Below are positions 23,835 through 31,696 of a stretch of 64,000 nucleotides of DNA, one piece after another. Numbering within the stretch: position 1 is the first letter of the stretch; every line of letters begins with the position of its first letter. Source of the DNA: CAYJAY01 sp964368445 (lineage in GTDB: Bacteria; Bacillota; Clostridia; Oscillospirales; Ruminococcaceae). The translations under genes were made by a program, and so were the position numbers. Below the pieces are notes generated by a model. The model saw nothing but the letters and a program-made list of their open reading frames with translations, had not been told where the DNA came from and made no database searches. The stretch spans positions 1 to 64,000 of the forward strand of contig CAYJAY010000011.1 of the NCBI GenBank assembly GCA_964368445.1. Direction: 5' to 3'.

Positions 23835-23910
23835 TAGGGGCGAACCTATGTGTTCGCCCGAAATCAATGGTAAATCCAAGGTTTCGGGCTCTCACGCAGG
23901 ATCGCCCCTA
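23835..23910. repeat. 76-bp palindromic repeat (TAGGGGCGA ends)
   Basis: TAGGGGCGA (23835-23843) and TCGCCCCTA (23902-23910) are inverted ends; the inner arms (CGAACCTATGTGTTCGCCCG and CGGGCTCTCACGCAGGATCG) are imperfect complements. Typical of a small dispersed non-coding palindrome. No ORF. Confidence 0.8.
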
Positions 23911-23955
23911 ATATCTTGTGTCATCCAAAAGTTTACATGAATAGTTTTTCATTTG

Positions 23956-24051
23956 CCCTCTCAGTCAATCCGAGATTGACAGCTCTCCCAAAGGGAGAGC
24001 CGAGGGAATGGCTCTCCCTTTGGGAGAGCTGTCACGAAGTGACTGAGAGGG
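23956..24051. repeat. 96-bp palindromic repeat (CCCTCTCAGTCA ends)
   Basis: Outer arms CCCTCTCAGTCA (23956-23967) and TGACTGAGAGGG (24040-24051); inner arms GACAGCTCTCCCAAAGGGAG and CTCCCTTTGGGAGAGCTGTC, each of which can also fold on itself through CTCCCAAAGGGAG. Repeats with this core are, from general knowledge, frequent in Oscillospirales genomes. Confidence 0.85.
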
Positions 24052-24131
24052 TATTTGTAAAGTTTTGATTGACACAACGTACTAATACTTTTCAAACTTT
24101 TAGATTTTGCAAGTTGCATTCAATTTAATTT

Positions 24132-24629
24132 TTAAGCTGTTTTTACCTGTTTACACTTTTGCTTAAGGAAAAGAAGCAACCCCTCAAATGTTCCTTTGGT
24201 GAAAGAATTTTGTTCTATCATAATTCCGTTGGTCTTTCCAAACATAAGGACACAAGAATTTTTTAGGATATGTATGGCGTTTATCTGGTTATATTCCACT
24301 TCGATTTTAAACGTTCCCTCCGACAAAGATATTTTATCGTCGAACAAAACAAACGTTTCGTGTTTTTTTCCGCCATTTAAAGCGATCTCGTTTCTTTTGT
24401 AATCCTTTAATGTGATAAAAGGTGTTAACGCTGTTGTGATTATGACGATAAAAGTAGCGGTTAGAAAAACACCGAATTTTAAGATGTCTTGGTCAAGTGC
24501 TACCGTTATACAAAGCAAAATTCCAACAACAGAGATTATACAACCCATTATAATTAGCTTTTTGCATATAATCTTAATAATATATTCTCTAATCATTTTG
24601 TCGTTGCTGTAGTATCTGTTTTCAAACAT
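24132..24629 (-). CDS. YcxB-like membrane protein
   Basis: A 165-residue protein with two transmembrane helices (~17-40 and ~45-68) and a cytoplasmic C-terminal domain whose pattern (FDDKISLSEG, the YNQINAIHILKN segment and the final FTKGTFEGLLLFLKQK) fits the YcxB-like family. Function unknown; family members are scattered in Firmicutes. It stands alone, facing the repeat cluster, upstream region shared with pstS (divergent). Confidence 0.7.
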   Translation of the reverse strand: MFENRYYSNDKMIREYIIKIICKKLIIMGCIISVVGILLCITVALDQDILKFGVFLTATFIVIITTALTPFITLKDYKRNEIALNGGKKHETFVLFDDKISLSEGTFKIEVEYNQINAIHILKNSCVLMFGKTNGIMIEQNSFTKGTFEGLLLFLKQKCKQVKTA

Positions 24630-24733
24630 AATCCGCTCCCTCTTTTCTTTAAAACTGTTTTTTCACTGATAATATTATAACATTATTATAGATTTCAAAA
24701 TAAAATAAATTATGAACAATTTAGTTTGTTGAC

Positions 24734-24786
24734 TTTACATAGATTTAACAAAACAACGCTTTTACACTTTACAAAACGTCTATAAA
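24734..24786 (+). promoter_or_regulatory. PHO-box-like repeats and promoter of pstS
   Basis: TTTACA (24734-24739), TTAACA (24745-24750), TTTACA (24761-24766) and TTTACA (24768-24773), the first two in 11-bp phase, match the TTHACA half-sites that PhoP binds in Bacillus. A TATAAA -10 (24781-24786) follows without a good -35, as expected for an activator-dependent promoter. The phoP-phoR genes lie 5 kb downstream. Confidence 0.7.
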
Positions 24787-24837
24787 CTAAGAGATGTCAA
24801 AATTATTAAAACTAAATGAAAAAGGAAATCACAAAAA

Positions 24838-25668
24838 ATGAAAAAACTTATCGCAGTATTAACAATTATTGTTGTTGCAGCTAGCTTGTTCACAGCTTGC
24901 GCTTCGACAGAACCCACAAGCACAGAAAGCACCGACGCCGCACAAAGCGGAAAACTTGCAACGGGCGGATCGACTTCGGTTGAAGCGGTTATCCAATCGA
25001 TGATGGAAGTTTACATGGAAGAAAACGACGTTAGCATCACATACGCTCCGACAGGCTCGAGCACAGGCGTAGCAGGCGCAGCAGACGGAACACTTGATAT
25101 CGGACTTTCAAGCCGTGGACTTAAAGACGACGAAAAAGCAACGTTAACAGAAACTGTTTTCGCACTCGACGGCATTGGAATTATCGTAAATCCGGCAAAC
25201 ACGGTTGAAGACTTAAGCCTTGAAGACCTTGCAAGCATCGCAAAAGGTGAAATCACAAACTGGAGCGAAGTTGGCGGAGCAGACATGGAAATCGTTATGA
25301 TAGGCCGCGACTCGGCTTCCGGCACACGTGACGGATTTGAAAGCATCGTAGACGTCAAAGACCAATGTGCATATGCTGAAGAACAAGCTTCGGGCGGCGG
25401 CGTAATTGCAAGCGTTCAAGCTAACGAAGGCGCTATCGGTTACACCTCGGTTTCTTCAATCTCGGACAGCGTTAAAGCAATCACAATCGACGGAGTAGCT
25501 CCTTCGGTTGACACAATCAAAGACGGTTCATACAAAATCCAAAGACCGTTCGTGTTCGCAACGTTAACAGATGGAACCAACGCAACAGCACAAGCATTCA
25601 TGGAATGGGCAGTGAGCCCCGCAACAGAACAACTTATCCTAGACGCAGGCGCAATTCCTGTAGCATAA
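24838..25668 (+). CDS. pstS: Phosphate ABC transporter substrate-binding lipoprotein
   Basis: A 276-residue phosphate-binding protein anchored by lipidated Cys21 (lipobox FTAC). Phosphate-binding loops are visible: GSTSVEAVI near 44, TGSSTGVAG and SRGLKD, and the late RDSASGTRDGF segment. It captures phosphate outside the cell for PstCAB. AAAGGAAATC precedes the ATG. An attenuating hairpin follows, so pstS should be the most abundant product of the operon. Confidence 0.95.
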   Translation: MKKLIAVLTIIVVAASLFTACASTEPTSTESTDAAQSGKLATGGSTSVEAVIQSMMEVYMEENDVSITYAPTGSSTGVAGAADGTLDIGLSSRGLKDDEKATLTETVFALDGIGIIVNPANTVEDLSLEDLASIAKGEITNWSEVGGADMEIVMIGRDSASGTRDGFESIVDVKDQCAYAEEQASGGGVIASVQANEGAIGYTSVSSISDSVKAITIDGVAPSVDTIKDGSYKIQRPFVFATLTDGTNATAQAFMEWAVSPATEQLILDAGAIPVA

Positions 25669-25688
25669 CAAACTAAGATAAAAAATAG

Positions 25689-25729
25689 CAAGAATCTCTC
25701 GACACCTTTTGTGTGTCGGGATTTTCTTG
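25689..25729 (+). terminator. Attenuator between pstS and pstC
   Basis: CAAGAATCTCTCGACAC pairs imperfectly with GTGTCGGGATTTTCTTG around a short loop. It is placed to end part of the transcripts after pstS, or to protect the 3' end of a pstS message. Confidence 0.55.
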
Positions 25730-25756
25730 TAAAAATATAATGGACGGACATTAAAT

Positions 25757-26626
25757 ATGAAATTTAAATATTTTATCGAAAAACTAATGAATGTGGTTTT
25801 TTTGATATGTGGACTAACGGCTATTGCGTTTGTGGTTTTGATTTCTTTATATATGCTTTTTTCCGGCATTCCGGGAATTGCCAAGATAGGACTTTTCGAT
25901 TTTCTTTTCGGAAGAGTTTGGAAACCGACGGCCGGCGAGCCGGAATTTGGAATATTCCCTATAATTCTTTCAAGCATCTACGCTACCGCAGGCGCTACGA
26001 TACTTGGAATTCCAATCGGGCTTCTAACGGCAGTGTTTTTGTCAAAGGTTGCAAGCCCTAAAATAGCTTCATTTGTACGCCCGGCGGTTGAACTGCTTTC
26101 GGGAATACCAAGCGTTGTATATGGGCTTCTTGGCGCTCTTCTCCTTGTGCCGGCAATCGCCGAAATCTTTGACCTTCCGAAAGGTTCGGGGCTTTTTGCG
26201 GCTATCATTGTTCTTTCGGTTATGATACTGCCGTCGATTATCTCGATAAGCGAAACGGCTTTAAACGCTGTCCCCGAGGAATACGAACAAGCAAGCCTTG
26301 CGCTTGGCGCAAGCCACATCGAAACGGTGTTTAAGATAAGCATACCCGCCGCGAAAAGCGGAATTGCCGCCGGAGTTATCTTGGGGATTGGTCGCGCGGT
26401 TGGCGAAGCTATGGCGGTTATGATGGTTGCCGGGAACGTCGCCAACATGCCAAAGCTTTTCGAGAGCGTTGCGCTTCTCACGACGGCGGTTGCAAAAGAT
26501 ATGGGATACGCGAGCGGGCTACATCGAGAAGCGTTGTTCTCGATAGCGCTAATTCTCTTTATTTTCATACTTCTTTTAAATATGGTTATGAACCTTTTGA
26601 TTAAAAAAGGAGGGCAAAAGAAATGA
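25757..26626 (+). CDS. pstC: Phosphate ABC transporter permease PstC
   Basis: A 289-residue permease with six transmembrane helices. The cytoplasmic coupling loop EQASLALGASHIETVFKI is the EAA motif that meets PstB; the sequence ELLSGIPSVVYGLLG is also typical. The ribosome site is weak (GGACGG about ten bases upstream). The stop overlaps pstA by four bases. Confidence 0.94.
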   Translation: MKFKYFIEKLMNVVFLICGLTAIAFVVLISLYMLFSGIPGIAKIGLFDFLFGRVWKPTAGEPEFGIFPIILSSIYATAGATILGIPIGLLTAVFLSKVASPKIASFVRPAVELLSGIPSVVYGLLGALLLVPAIAEIFDLPKGSGLFAAIIVLSVMILPSIISISETALNAVPEEYEQASLALGASHIETVFKISIPAAKSGIAAGVILGIGRAVGEAMAVMMVAGNVANMPKLFESVALLTTAVAKDMGYASGLHREALFSIALILFIFILLLNMVMNLLIKKGGQKK

Positions 26627-27471
26627 GTAAAAAAAGAAAAATTCAAGACAATATCTTAAAAGGATTTATCTACATGGCGGCAGGCTTTACTGTGTTGCTT
26701 TTAGCTTGTATAATAGGTTATATATTATATAGGGGGCTTCCACATATAACGTGGGAACTTCTATCAACCGCGCCTAGCCACCGCAACAAAACAATTGGAA
26801 TACTTCCAAACATTTTGAATACATTTTATGTTATACTGCTATCGCTTATGATAGTCCTTCCGATTGGAATTGGCGCGGCAATATACCTTACCGAATATGT
26901 AAAAAGCAAAAAGTTTTTGGCGTTTATTGAAGCTACCATCGAGATTTTGGCGGCTATTCCATCGATAATCTTCGGAATGGTGGGAGCGTTGTTTTTCGGT
27001 CAACTCATGGGTTTTCAGTTAAGCCTGATGTCGGGAAGCCTTACTATGGTTATCATAATTCTCCCGACAATAATACGAACAACACAAGAAAGCCTTAAAA
27101 CGGTTCCACAGCACTATCGCGAGGGTGCTCTGGGGCTTGGCGCAACCAAATGGTATATGATACGAACCGTTGTGCTCCCAAGCTGTATCGACGGCATTAT
27201 AACGGGATGTATACTCGCGGTTGGGCGCATTGTTGGCGAAAGCGCCGCGCTTTTGTTCACCGCAGGGCTTGCGGCAGGAACGGTTACCAACATCTTCGAG
27301 GCATATTCCAACAGCGGAGGCACCCTTTCGGTTGCACTTTATATGTATGTTGCGGAACGTGGAGAGTTTGAAGTTGGATTTGCCATTGCGGCAATTCTTT
27401 TGATACTTGTGCTTTGTTTGAATTTTGCGACAAAGCTTGTGCAAAAAAGGGTGCGCAAAAAATTGATATAA
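26623..27471 (+). CDS. pstA: Phosphate ABC transporter permease PstA
   Basis: A 282-residue partner of PstC with six transmembrane helices. The motifs EILAAIPSIIFGMVGALFFG and the EAA loop EGALGLGATKWYMIRTVVLP are present. GGAGGGCAAAAG within pstC serves as ribosome site. Thirty-four bp separate it from pstB. Confidence 0.94.
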   Translation: MSKKRKIQDNILKGFIYMAAGFTVLLLACIIGYILYRGLPHITWELLSTAPSHRNKTIGILPNILNTFYVILLSLMIVLPIGIGAAIYLTEYVKSKKFLAFIEATIEILAAIPSIIFGMVGALFFGQLMGFQLSLMSGSLTMVIIILPTIIRTTQESLKTVPQHYREGALGLGATKWYMIRTVVLPSCIDGIITGCILAVGRIVGESAALLFTAGLAAGTVTNIFEAYSNSGGTLSVALYMYVAERGEFEVGFAIAAILLILVLCLNFATKLVQKRVRKKLI

Positions 27472-27505
27472 CTATGATAAAATATAACAAAAATTAAGGA
27501 GCAGT

Positions 27506-28273
27506 ATGGATAACAATAAATCTACTATTATAGAAGCCGTTAACCTAGATTTATACTATGGTGAATTTAAAGCGTTAATCGACATAAACATGAAAATTCC
27601 GGAAAAAGAGATAACGGCGTTTATCGGTCCTTCCGGTTGCGGAAAATCTACATATCTAAAAACACTTAACCGAATGAACGACCTTATAGACACTGTCAGA
27701 ATAGACGGAGATGTGTTGTTCGACGGCAAGAGCATATTTGACAAAGATGTCGACATAACAGAGCTTAGAAAGACTATCGGAATGGTGTTTCAAAAACCAA
27801 ATCCGTTTCCTATGAGTATATACGACAACGTGGCATATGGCCCAAGGCTTCACGGAAAACATACCCACGCCGAACTCGACATGCTTGTCGAACAAAGCCT
27901 TCGTTCGGCGGCTATCTGGGACGAGGTTAAAGACAGGTTAAAGAAAAACGCCTTAAGTCTTTCGGGCGGACAACAACAACGTCTGTGCATAGCACGCGCC
28001 CTTGCCGTTCAACCGAGAATTCTTTTAATGGACGAACCAACAAGCGCACTCGATCCAATTTCAACCGCAAAGATCGAAGAACTTGCAATCGAACTTAAAG
28101 AAAAATATACTATAATTATAGTCACCCACAACATGCAACAAGCCGTTAGGGTTTCGGACAACACGGCGTTCTTTTTATTGGGCGAGGTTGTCGAATACGG
28201 CGACACCGAAACGTTGTTTAGCACACCGAAAGACAAACGCACAGAAGAATATATAACCGGGAGATTTGGATAA
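27506..28273 (+). CDS. pstB: Phosphate ABC transporter ATP-binding protein
   Basis: A 255-residue ATPase driving PstCA. Walker A GPSGCGKST (about 40-48), Q-loop VFQKPNPFPMS typical of PstB, signature LSGGQQQR and Walker B ILLMDEPTSALD are all intact. TAAGGAGCAG precedes the ATG. It overlaps phoU by one base (TAATG). Confidence 0.96.
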   Translation: MDNNKSTIIEAVNLDLYYGEFKALIDINMKIPEKEITAFIGPSGCGKSTYLKTLNRMNDLIDTVRIDGDVLFDGKSIFDKDVDITELRKTIGMVFQKPNPFPMSIYDNVAYGPRLHGKHTHAELDMLVEQSLRSAAIWDEVKDRLKKNALSLSGGQQQRLCIARALAVQPRILLMDEPTSALDPISTAKIEELAIELKEKYTIIIVTHNMQQAVRVSDNTAFFLLGEVVEYGDTETLFSTPKDKRTEEYITGRFG

Positions 28274-28896
28274 TGAGAAAGATATTAGACCAACAATTGG
28301 AGCTTTTAAACAGCGAACTTATAACTATGGGATCGTTTTGCGAAACCGCAATTGCGAAATCGGCAAAAGCTCTCATAGAGGGCAACACAAAGCTAGCAAG
28401 CGAGGTTCTCGAAACAGCGACACAGATAGACCAAAAAGAACGCGATATCGAAAGCCTTTGCATGAAGATTTTGTTAAAACAGCAACCTATTGCACACGAC
28501 CTTAAACTGGTTTCATCCGCTTTAAAGATGATAACCGACATGGAAAGAATAGGGGATCAAGCTGAGGACATCGCCGAGATAGTCTCGATGGGAAAGATAA
28601 CGACCGACAAAAAGGTTTCGCATATATCAGACATGGCGACCGAGACTATCAAGATGGTGACATCAAGCATCGATTCATATATATCGAAAGATCGCGAAAT
28701 CGCGCTTGGCGTAGTCGAGCAAGACGACGTAGTCGACAAGCTTTTTAACGAGGTTAAAACCGACCTTACCGCGTTAATTCGTGAGGGCGAGAGCGCCGAA
28801 TCGGTTCTAGATCTTCTTATGATTGCGAAATATCTTGAAAGAATAGGCGATCATGCAACCAACATAGCGGAAACGGTTTTGACATGTTTGGACTAA
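28273..28896 (+). CDS. phoU: Phosphate signalling protein PhoU
   Basis: A 207-residue protein of two three-helix bundles. PhoU links the Pst transporter to the PhoR kinase and lowers signalling when phosphate is plentiful. The metal-binding acidic motifs recur in the two halves (DMERIGDQAEDIAE and LERIGDHATNIAE). It is followed by a palindrome and a heptamer repeat that separate it from phoP. Confidence 0.95.
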   Translation: MRKILDQQLELLNSELITMGSFCETAIAKSAKALIEGNTKLASEVLETATQIDQKERDIESLCMKILLKQQPIAHDLKLVSSALKMITDMERIGDQAEDIAEIVSMGKITTDKKVSHISDMATETIKMVTSSIDSYISKDREIALGVVEQDDVVDKLFNEVKTDLTALIREGESAESVLDLLMIAKYLERIGDHATNIAETVLTCLD

Positions 28897-28924
28897 TTTA
28901 GAATTAACAATTGTTAATTCTAAA
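28897..28924. repeat. Perfect 28-bp palindrome after phoU
   Basis: TTTAGAATTAACAA is followed directly by its reverse complement TTGTTAATTCTAAA. It begins at the phoU stop codon. Without a T-tract it is not a standard terminator; it is the left edge of the repeat element that follows. Confidence 0.8.
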
Positions 28925-29068
28925 ATTAGGAATTAGGAATGAGGAATTAGGAATGAAGGAGCGGCTAACGCCGCGATTTCAAATTCTCGCCGGAACGGCG
29001 AACATTAATTACGAATTACGAATTACGAATTACGAATTATGCATTGTGTATTACGAATTACGAATTAA
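28924..29068. repeat. Heptamer repeat element between phoU and phoP
   Basis: Left block: GAATTAG/GAATGAG heptamers (28928-28958). Centre: two perfect hairpins GCGGC-TAAC-GCCGC (28961-28974) and TCGCCG-GAA-CGGCGA (28987-29001). Right block: about nine GAATTAC-type heptamers (29004-29068). Read through in one frame the right block gives NYELRITNYEL, a peptide often found in spurious gene predictions, so the frame upstream of phoP should not be taken as protein. Confidence 0.85.
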
Positions 29069-29084
29069 AAAAGGAGCATTCAAA

Positions 29085-29762
29085 ATGATTTTTTGTGTTG
29101 AAGACGAACAAAGCATACGAGAACTTGTTGTGTACACGTTAAACAGCACGGGGTTCAACGCAAAGGGTTTTAGCAGTTCAACCGAGATGTTTGCGGAACT
29201 TGAAACGACAGTTCCCAAACTTGTAATTCTCGACATCATGCTTCCGGGCGACGATGGGCTAACTATTCTTAAAAAGTTGCGCGAGCAAAACGAAACAAAA
29301 GATATACCGATTATGATGGCGACGGCGAAGGGTAACGAATACGACAAGGTAGCGGGACTTGACCTTGGTGCGGACGATTATCTCGTTAAACCGTTTGGAA
29401 TGATGGAACTTGTCGCACGTGTAAAGGCGCTACTTAGAAGAACGACCAATTCCGGTTCGGAAAAAAGCATAACGGTTGGAGACATAACTGTTGATACAGT
29501 TAAACACAGCGTAACGGCAAACGGAAAAAACATAACGCTCACGCTTAAAGAATTTGAGATTCTTTGCATGTTGATTGAACAACCCGAAAGAGTGTTCACA
29601 CGTGACAACATTTTAAGCAGGATATGGGGCTTTGAATTTGACGGGGAAACGCGAACGGTGGACGTTCATATGAGAACCCTTCGTCAAAAGTTAGGGGAAG
29701 CCGGAGCGCAAATTAAAACAGTTCGCGGCGTTGGGTATAACCTTGTTGGAGCCGAAAAATAG
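29085..29762 (+). CDS. phoP: PhoP/PhoB-type response regulator
   Basis: A 225-residue OmpR-family regulator. Receiver domain: acidic pair E6-D7, phosphorylated Asp50 (LVILDIMLPG), Thr in MMATAKG and Lys in LVKPFG. Winged-helix DNA-binding domain (~130-222) with ERVFTRDNILSRIWG and RTVDVHMRTLRQKLG. The open frame runs 58 codons further up through a repeat; the ATG at 29085 with AAAAAGGAGC is the real start. By position it is the phosphate-regulon regulator acting on the pst promoter. Confidence 0.92.
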   Translation: MIFCVEDEQSIRELVVYTLNSTGFNAKGFSSSTEMFAELETTVPKLVILDIMLPGDDGLTILKKLREQNETKDIPIMMATAKGNEYDKVAGLDLGADDYLVKPFGMMELVARVKALLRRTTNSGSEKSITVGDITVDTVKHSVTANGKNITLTLKEFEILCMLIEQPERVFTRDNILSRIWGFEFDGETRTVDVHMRTLRQKLGEAGAQIKTVRGVGYNLVGAEK

Positions 29763-29813
29763 AATTTTTTATTTATACAAAATTGAAAAAAATACAAAGG
29801 AGTTGCACATTAA

Positions 29814-31466
29814 TTGAAACGCAAGATATTTAGATTGTCATTTTTAAGCTGTGTCGTAACTGCGTTACTCACAAGTTTGCTTATTGAGCTTGTTCTTTTT
29901 GGAAGCATAACAGACAGCATGGAACAAGATGTCAAACAAGCCGGCTTTGAATATCGCGATGTTCTGAACGAAACCGAAATGTTGGGGGCAGAGTTTCTCG
30001 CGAGCGTGCCACATGGAAACCTTCGTGTGACGCTTATAACGTCGGCTGGGGAGATAGCGTTTGACAACCGTTCGGACACGACGGAAAACCACGCAAACCG
30101 GCCGGAGTTTATCCAAGCAGTTGAGACGGGAATTGGGTCGTCCACAAGGTTTTCCGATACTATAGGTCAACAAACATTTTATTACGCTATTCTTTTGGAC
30201 GACGGAAACGTCATACGAGTTTCGCGAACTATCGACAGTGTGTTCACGATAGTTGTGGGCAGTTTGCCTTATGTGTTGCTTGGCATACTCGCTGTGCTTG
30301 TTGCAAGCATATTGATAAGCAAAAAGTTTACGTCGTTTGTTGTCGACCCGATTAACACGATAGACGTCGAAAATCCGTTAAAAGCAAAGGCATATGAAGA
30401 ACTTTCGCCGCTTTTGTTAAGGATAGACAGCCAGACCGTTAAACTTAAATCGCAGATGAGCGACCTTGAAAAGATGCGCAACGAACTTTCCGATATTATG
30501 GAACAGATGGAAGAGGGTTTGATAGTTTTAAACTCAACAGGCAAGGTTATAAGCATAAACAACGCTGCCGCCGACATTTTAAACTGCAAAAAAGATATAA
30601 GCGTTGGCAGATACATGTTGGAACTTAACCGCGACGAGGTTTTCCAAAAGATAAATAAAGCGGTTAACGACAAAACAAACTTTCAAACAGAGTTTACAAA
30701 GGGTGAAAGCATTTACAATATTTCGGTGTCCAACATAAAATCGGGCGGAAGCATCTTGATGTTTGTCAACGTGACCGAGAGATACATGGCGGAAAAGATG
30801 CGAAAAGAATTTTCCGCAAACGTTTCGCATGAACTTAAAACTCCGCTTCAAACTATCACCGGTTCGGCGGAACTTCTGAAAAACAACATGGTAAAACAAG
30901 AGGATATCCCACAATTTATCGAAAGGATACATTCCGAAGGTTTGCGCATGACTTCGCTTATACAAGATATAATTAAACTCTCACACCTTGATGAAAACGC
31001 GAGCGGTATCCAAAAAGAAACGGTGGATATCTTTGAAATAGTCAGCGATTGCGAACTTGAATATAAACAAAAGGCGAGCGAGAAAAACATATCGTTCGCG
31101 GTGTCTGGCGAAAGCTGTTTGATTTTGGGGACAAAACTCGTTCTTAAAGAATGTATCTATAACATAGTAGACAACGCGATTAAATACACAAACTCGGGCG
31201 GCTCTGTCGACGTTAGCGTTACAAAAAATGAGCAGTTTGTAAAATTGTCGGTGAAAGACAGCGGAATTGGTATCCCGAAAGAGGAACAGACACGCGTTTT
31301 TGAAAGGTTCTATCGCGTCGAAAAAAGCCGTTGTCGCGACAAAGGCGGCACAGGGCTTGGGCTTTCGATAGTTAAACACGCCGTTTTAATCCATGGCGGA
31401 GAGATTTCGCTTGAAAGCGAAGAACAAAAAGGAACGACGATTACGATAAGTTTTCCTAAAGTATAG
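29814..31466 (+). CDS. phoR: PhoR-type sensor histidine kinase
   Basis: A 550-residue membrane kinase: transmembrane helix 1 (~7-30), an extracytoplasmic domain (~31-150), helix 2 (~152-175), a PAS domain (~230-330), HisKA domain with VSHELKTPLQT, and HATPase domain with NIVDNAIKYTN, DSGIGIPKEEQ and GGTGLGLSIVKHA. It starts with TTG at 29814 after AAAGGAGTTG; no ATG is near. It pairs with the preceding response regulator and completes the pst-phoU-phoPR set. Confidence 0.92.
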   Translation: MKRKIFRLSFLSCVVTALLTSLLIELVLFGSITDSMEQDVKQAGFEYRDVLNETEMLGAEFLASVPHGNLRVTLITSAGEIAFDNRSDTTENHANRPEFIQAVETGIGSSTRFSDTIGQQTFYYAILLDDGNVIRVSRTIDSVFTIVVGSLPYVLLGILAVLVASILISKKFTSFVVDPINTIDVENPLKAKAYEELSPLLLRIDSQTVKLKSQMSDLEKMRNELSDIMEQMEEGLIVLNSTGKVISINNAAADILNCKKDISVGRYMLELNRDEVFQKINKAVNDKTNFQTEFTKGESIYNISVSNIKSGGSILMFVNVTERYMAEKMRKEFSANVSHELKTPLQTITGSAELLKNNMVKQEDIPQFIERIHSEGLRMTSLIQDIIKLSHLDENASGIQKETVDIFEIVSDCELEYKQKASEKNISFAVSGESCLILGTKLVLKECIYNIVDNAIKYTNSGGSVDVSVTKNEQFVKLSVKDSGIGIPKEEQTRVFERFYRVEKSRCRDKGGTGLGLSIVKHAVLIHGGEISLESEEQKGTTITISFPKV

Positions 31467-31517
31467 TTAAAAGGATTTGATTTACCTAATAGTTTTTAAA
31501 ACTAGTCAATAAAAAAC

Positions 31518-31557
31518 AGCGGTATAACGAGAAATTCTCGATATATCGCTTTTTTTT
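31518..31557 (+). terminator. Terminator after phoR
   Basis: AGCGGTATAACGAGAA pairs (two mismatches) with TTCTCGATATATCGCT and a run of eight Ts follows. It ends the 6.6-kb phosphate operon. Confidence 0.8.
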
Positions 31558-31696
31558 GTGACAAAACGTAAAAATTAAAAAATAATTGAATTTATTTTAA
31601 AAAAACAGGAAAAAATACTACAACATATGTTATTATATACTATGCTAATATTAAAATTAAAATCGAAAAATATATGAAACGGAAGTGTTAGAAAAA

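Larger units (their letters stand above)
23659..24131. other. Gene-free stretch with three palindromic repeats
   Basis: 473 bp without a gene between the HAAS gene and the convergent YcxB-like gene. It holds three unrelated palindromic repeats one after another and a weak GTGACAAAATTGTCA palindrome (23803-23817). The last 80 bp are A/T rich with nothing recognised. Confidence 0.8.

Noticed and set aside
28911..29084. A 58-residue N-terminal extension of PhoP containing NYELRITNYEL
   Set aside because: It is the translation of the heptamer repeat element; a good ribosome site and ATG at 29085 give a normal-length response regulator.
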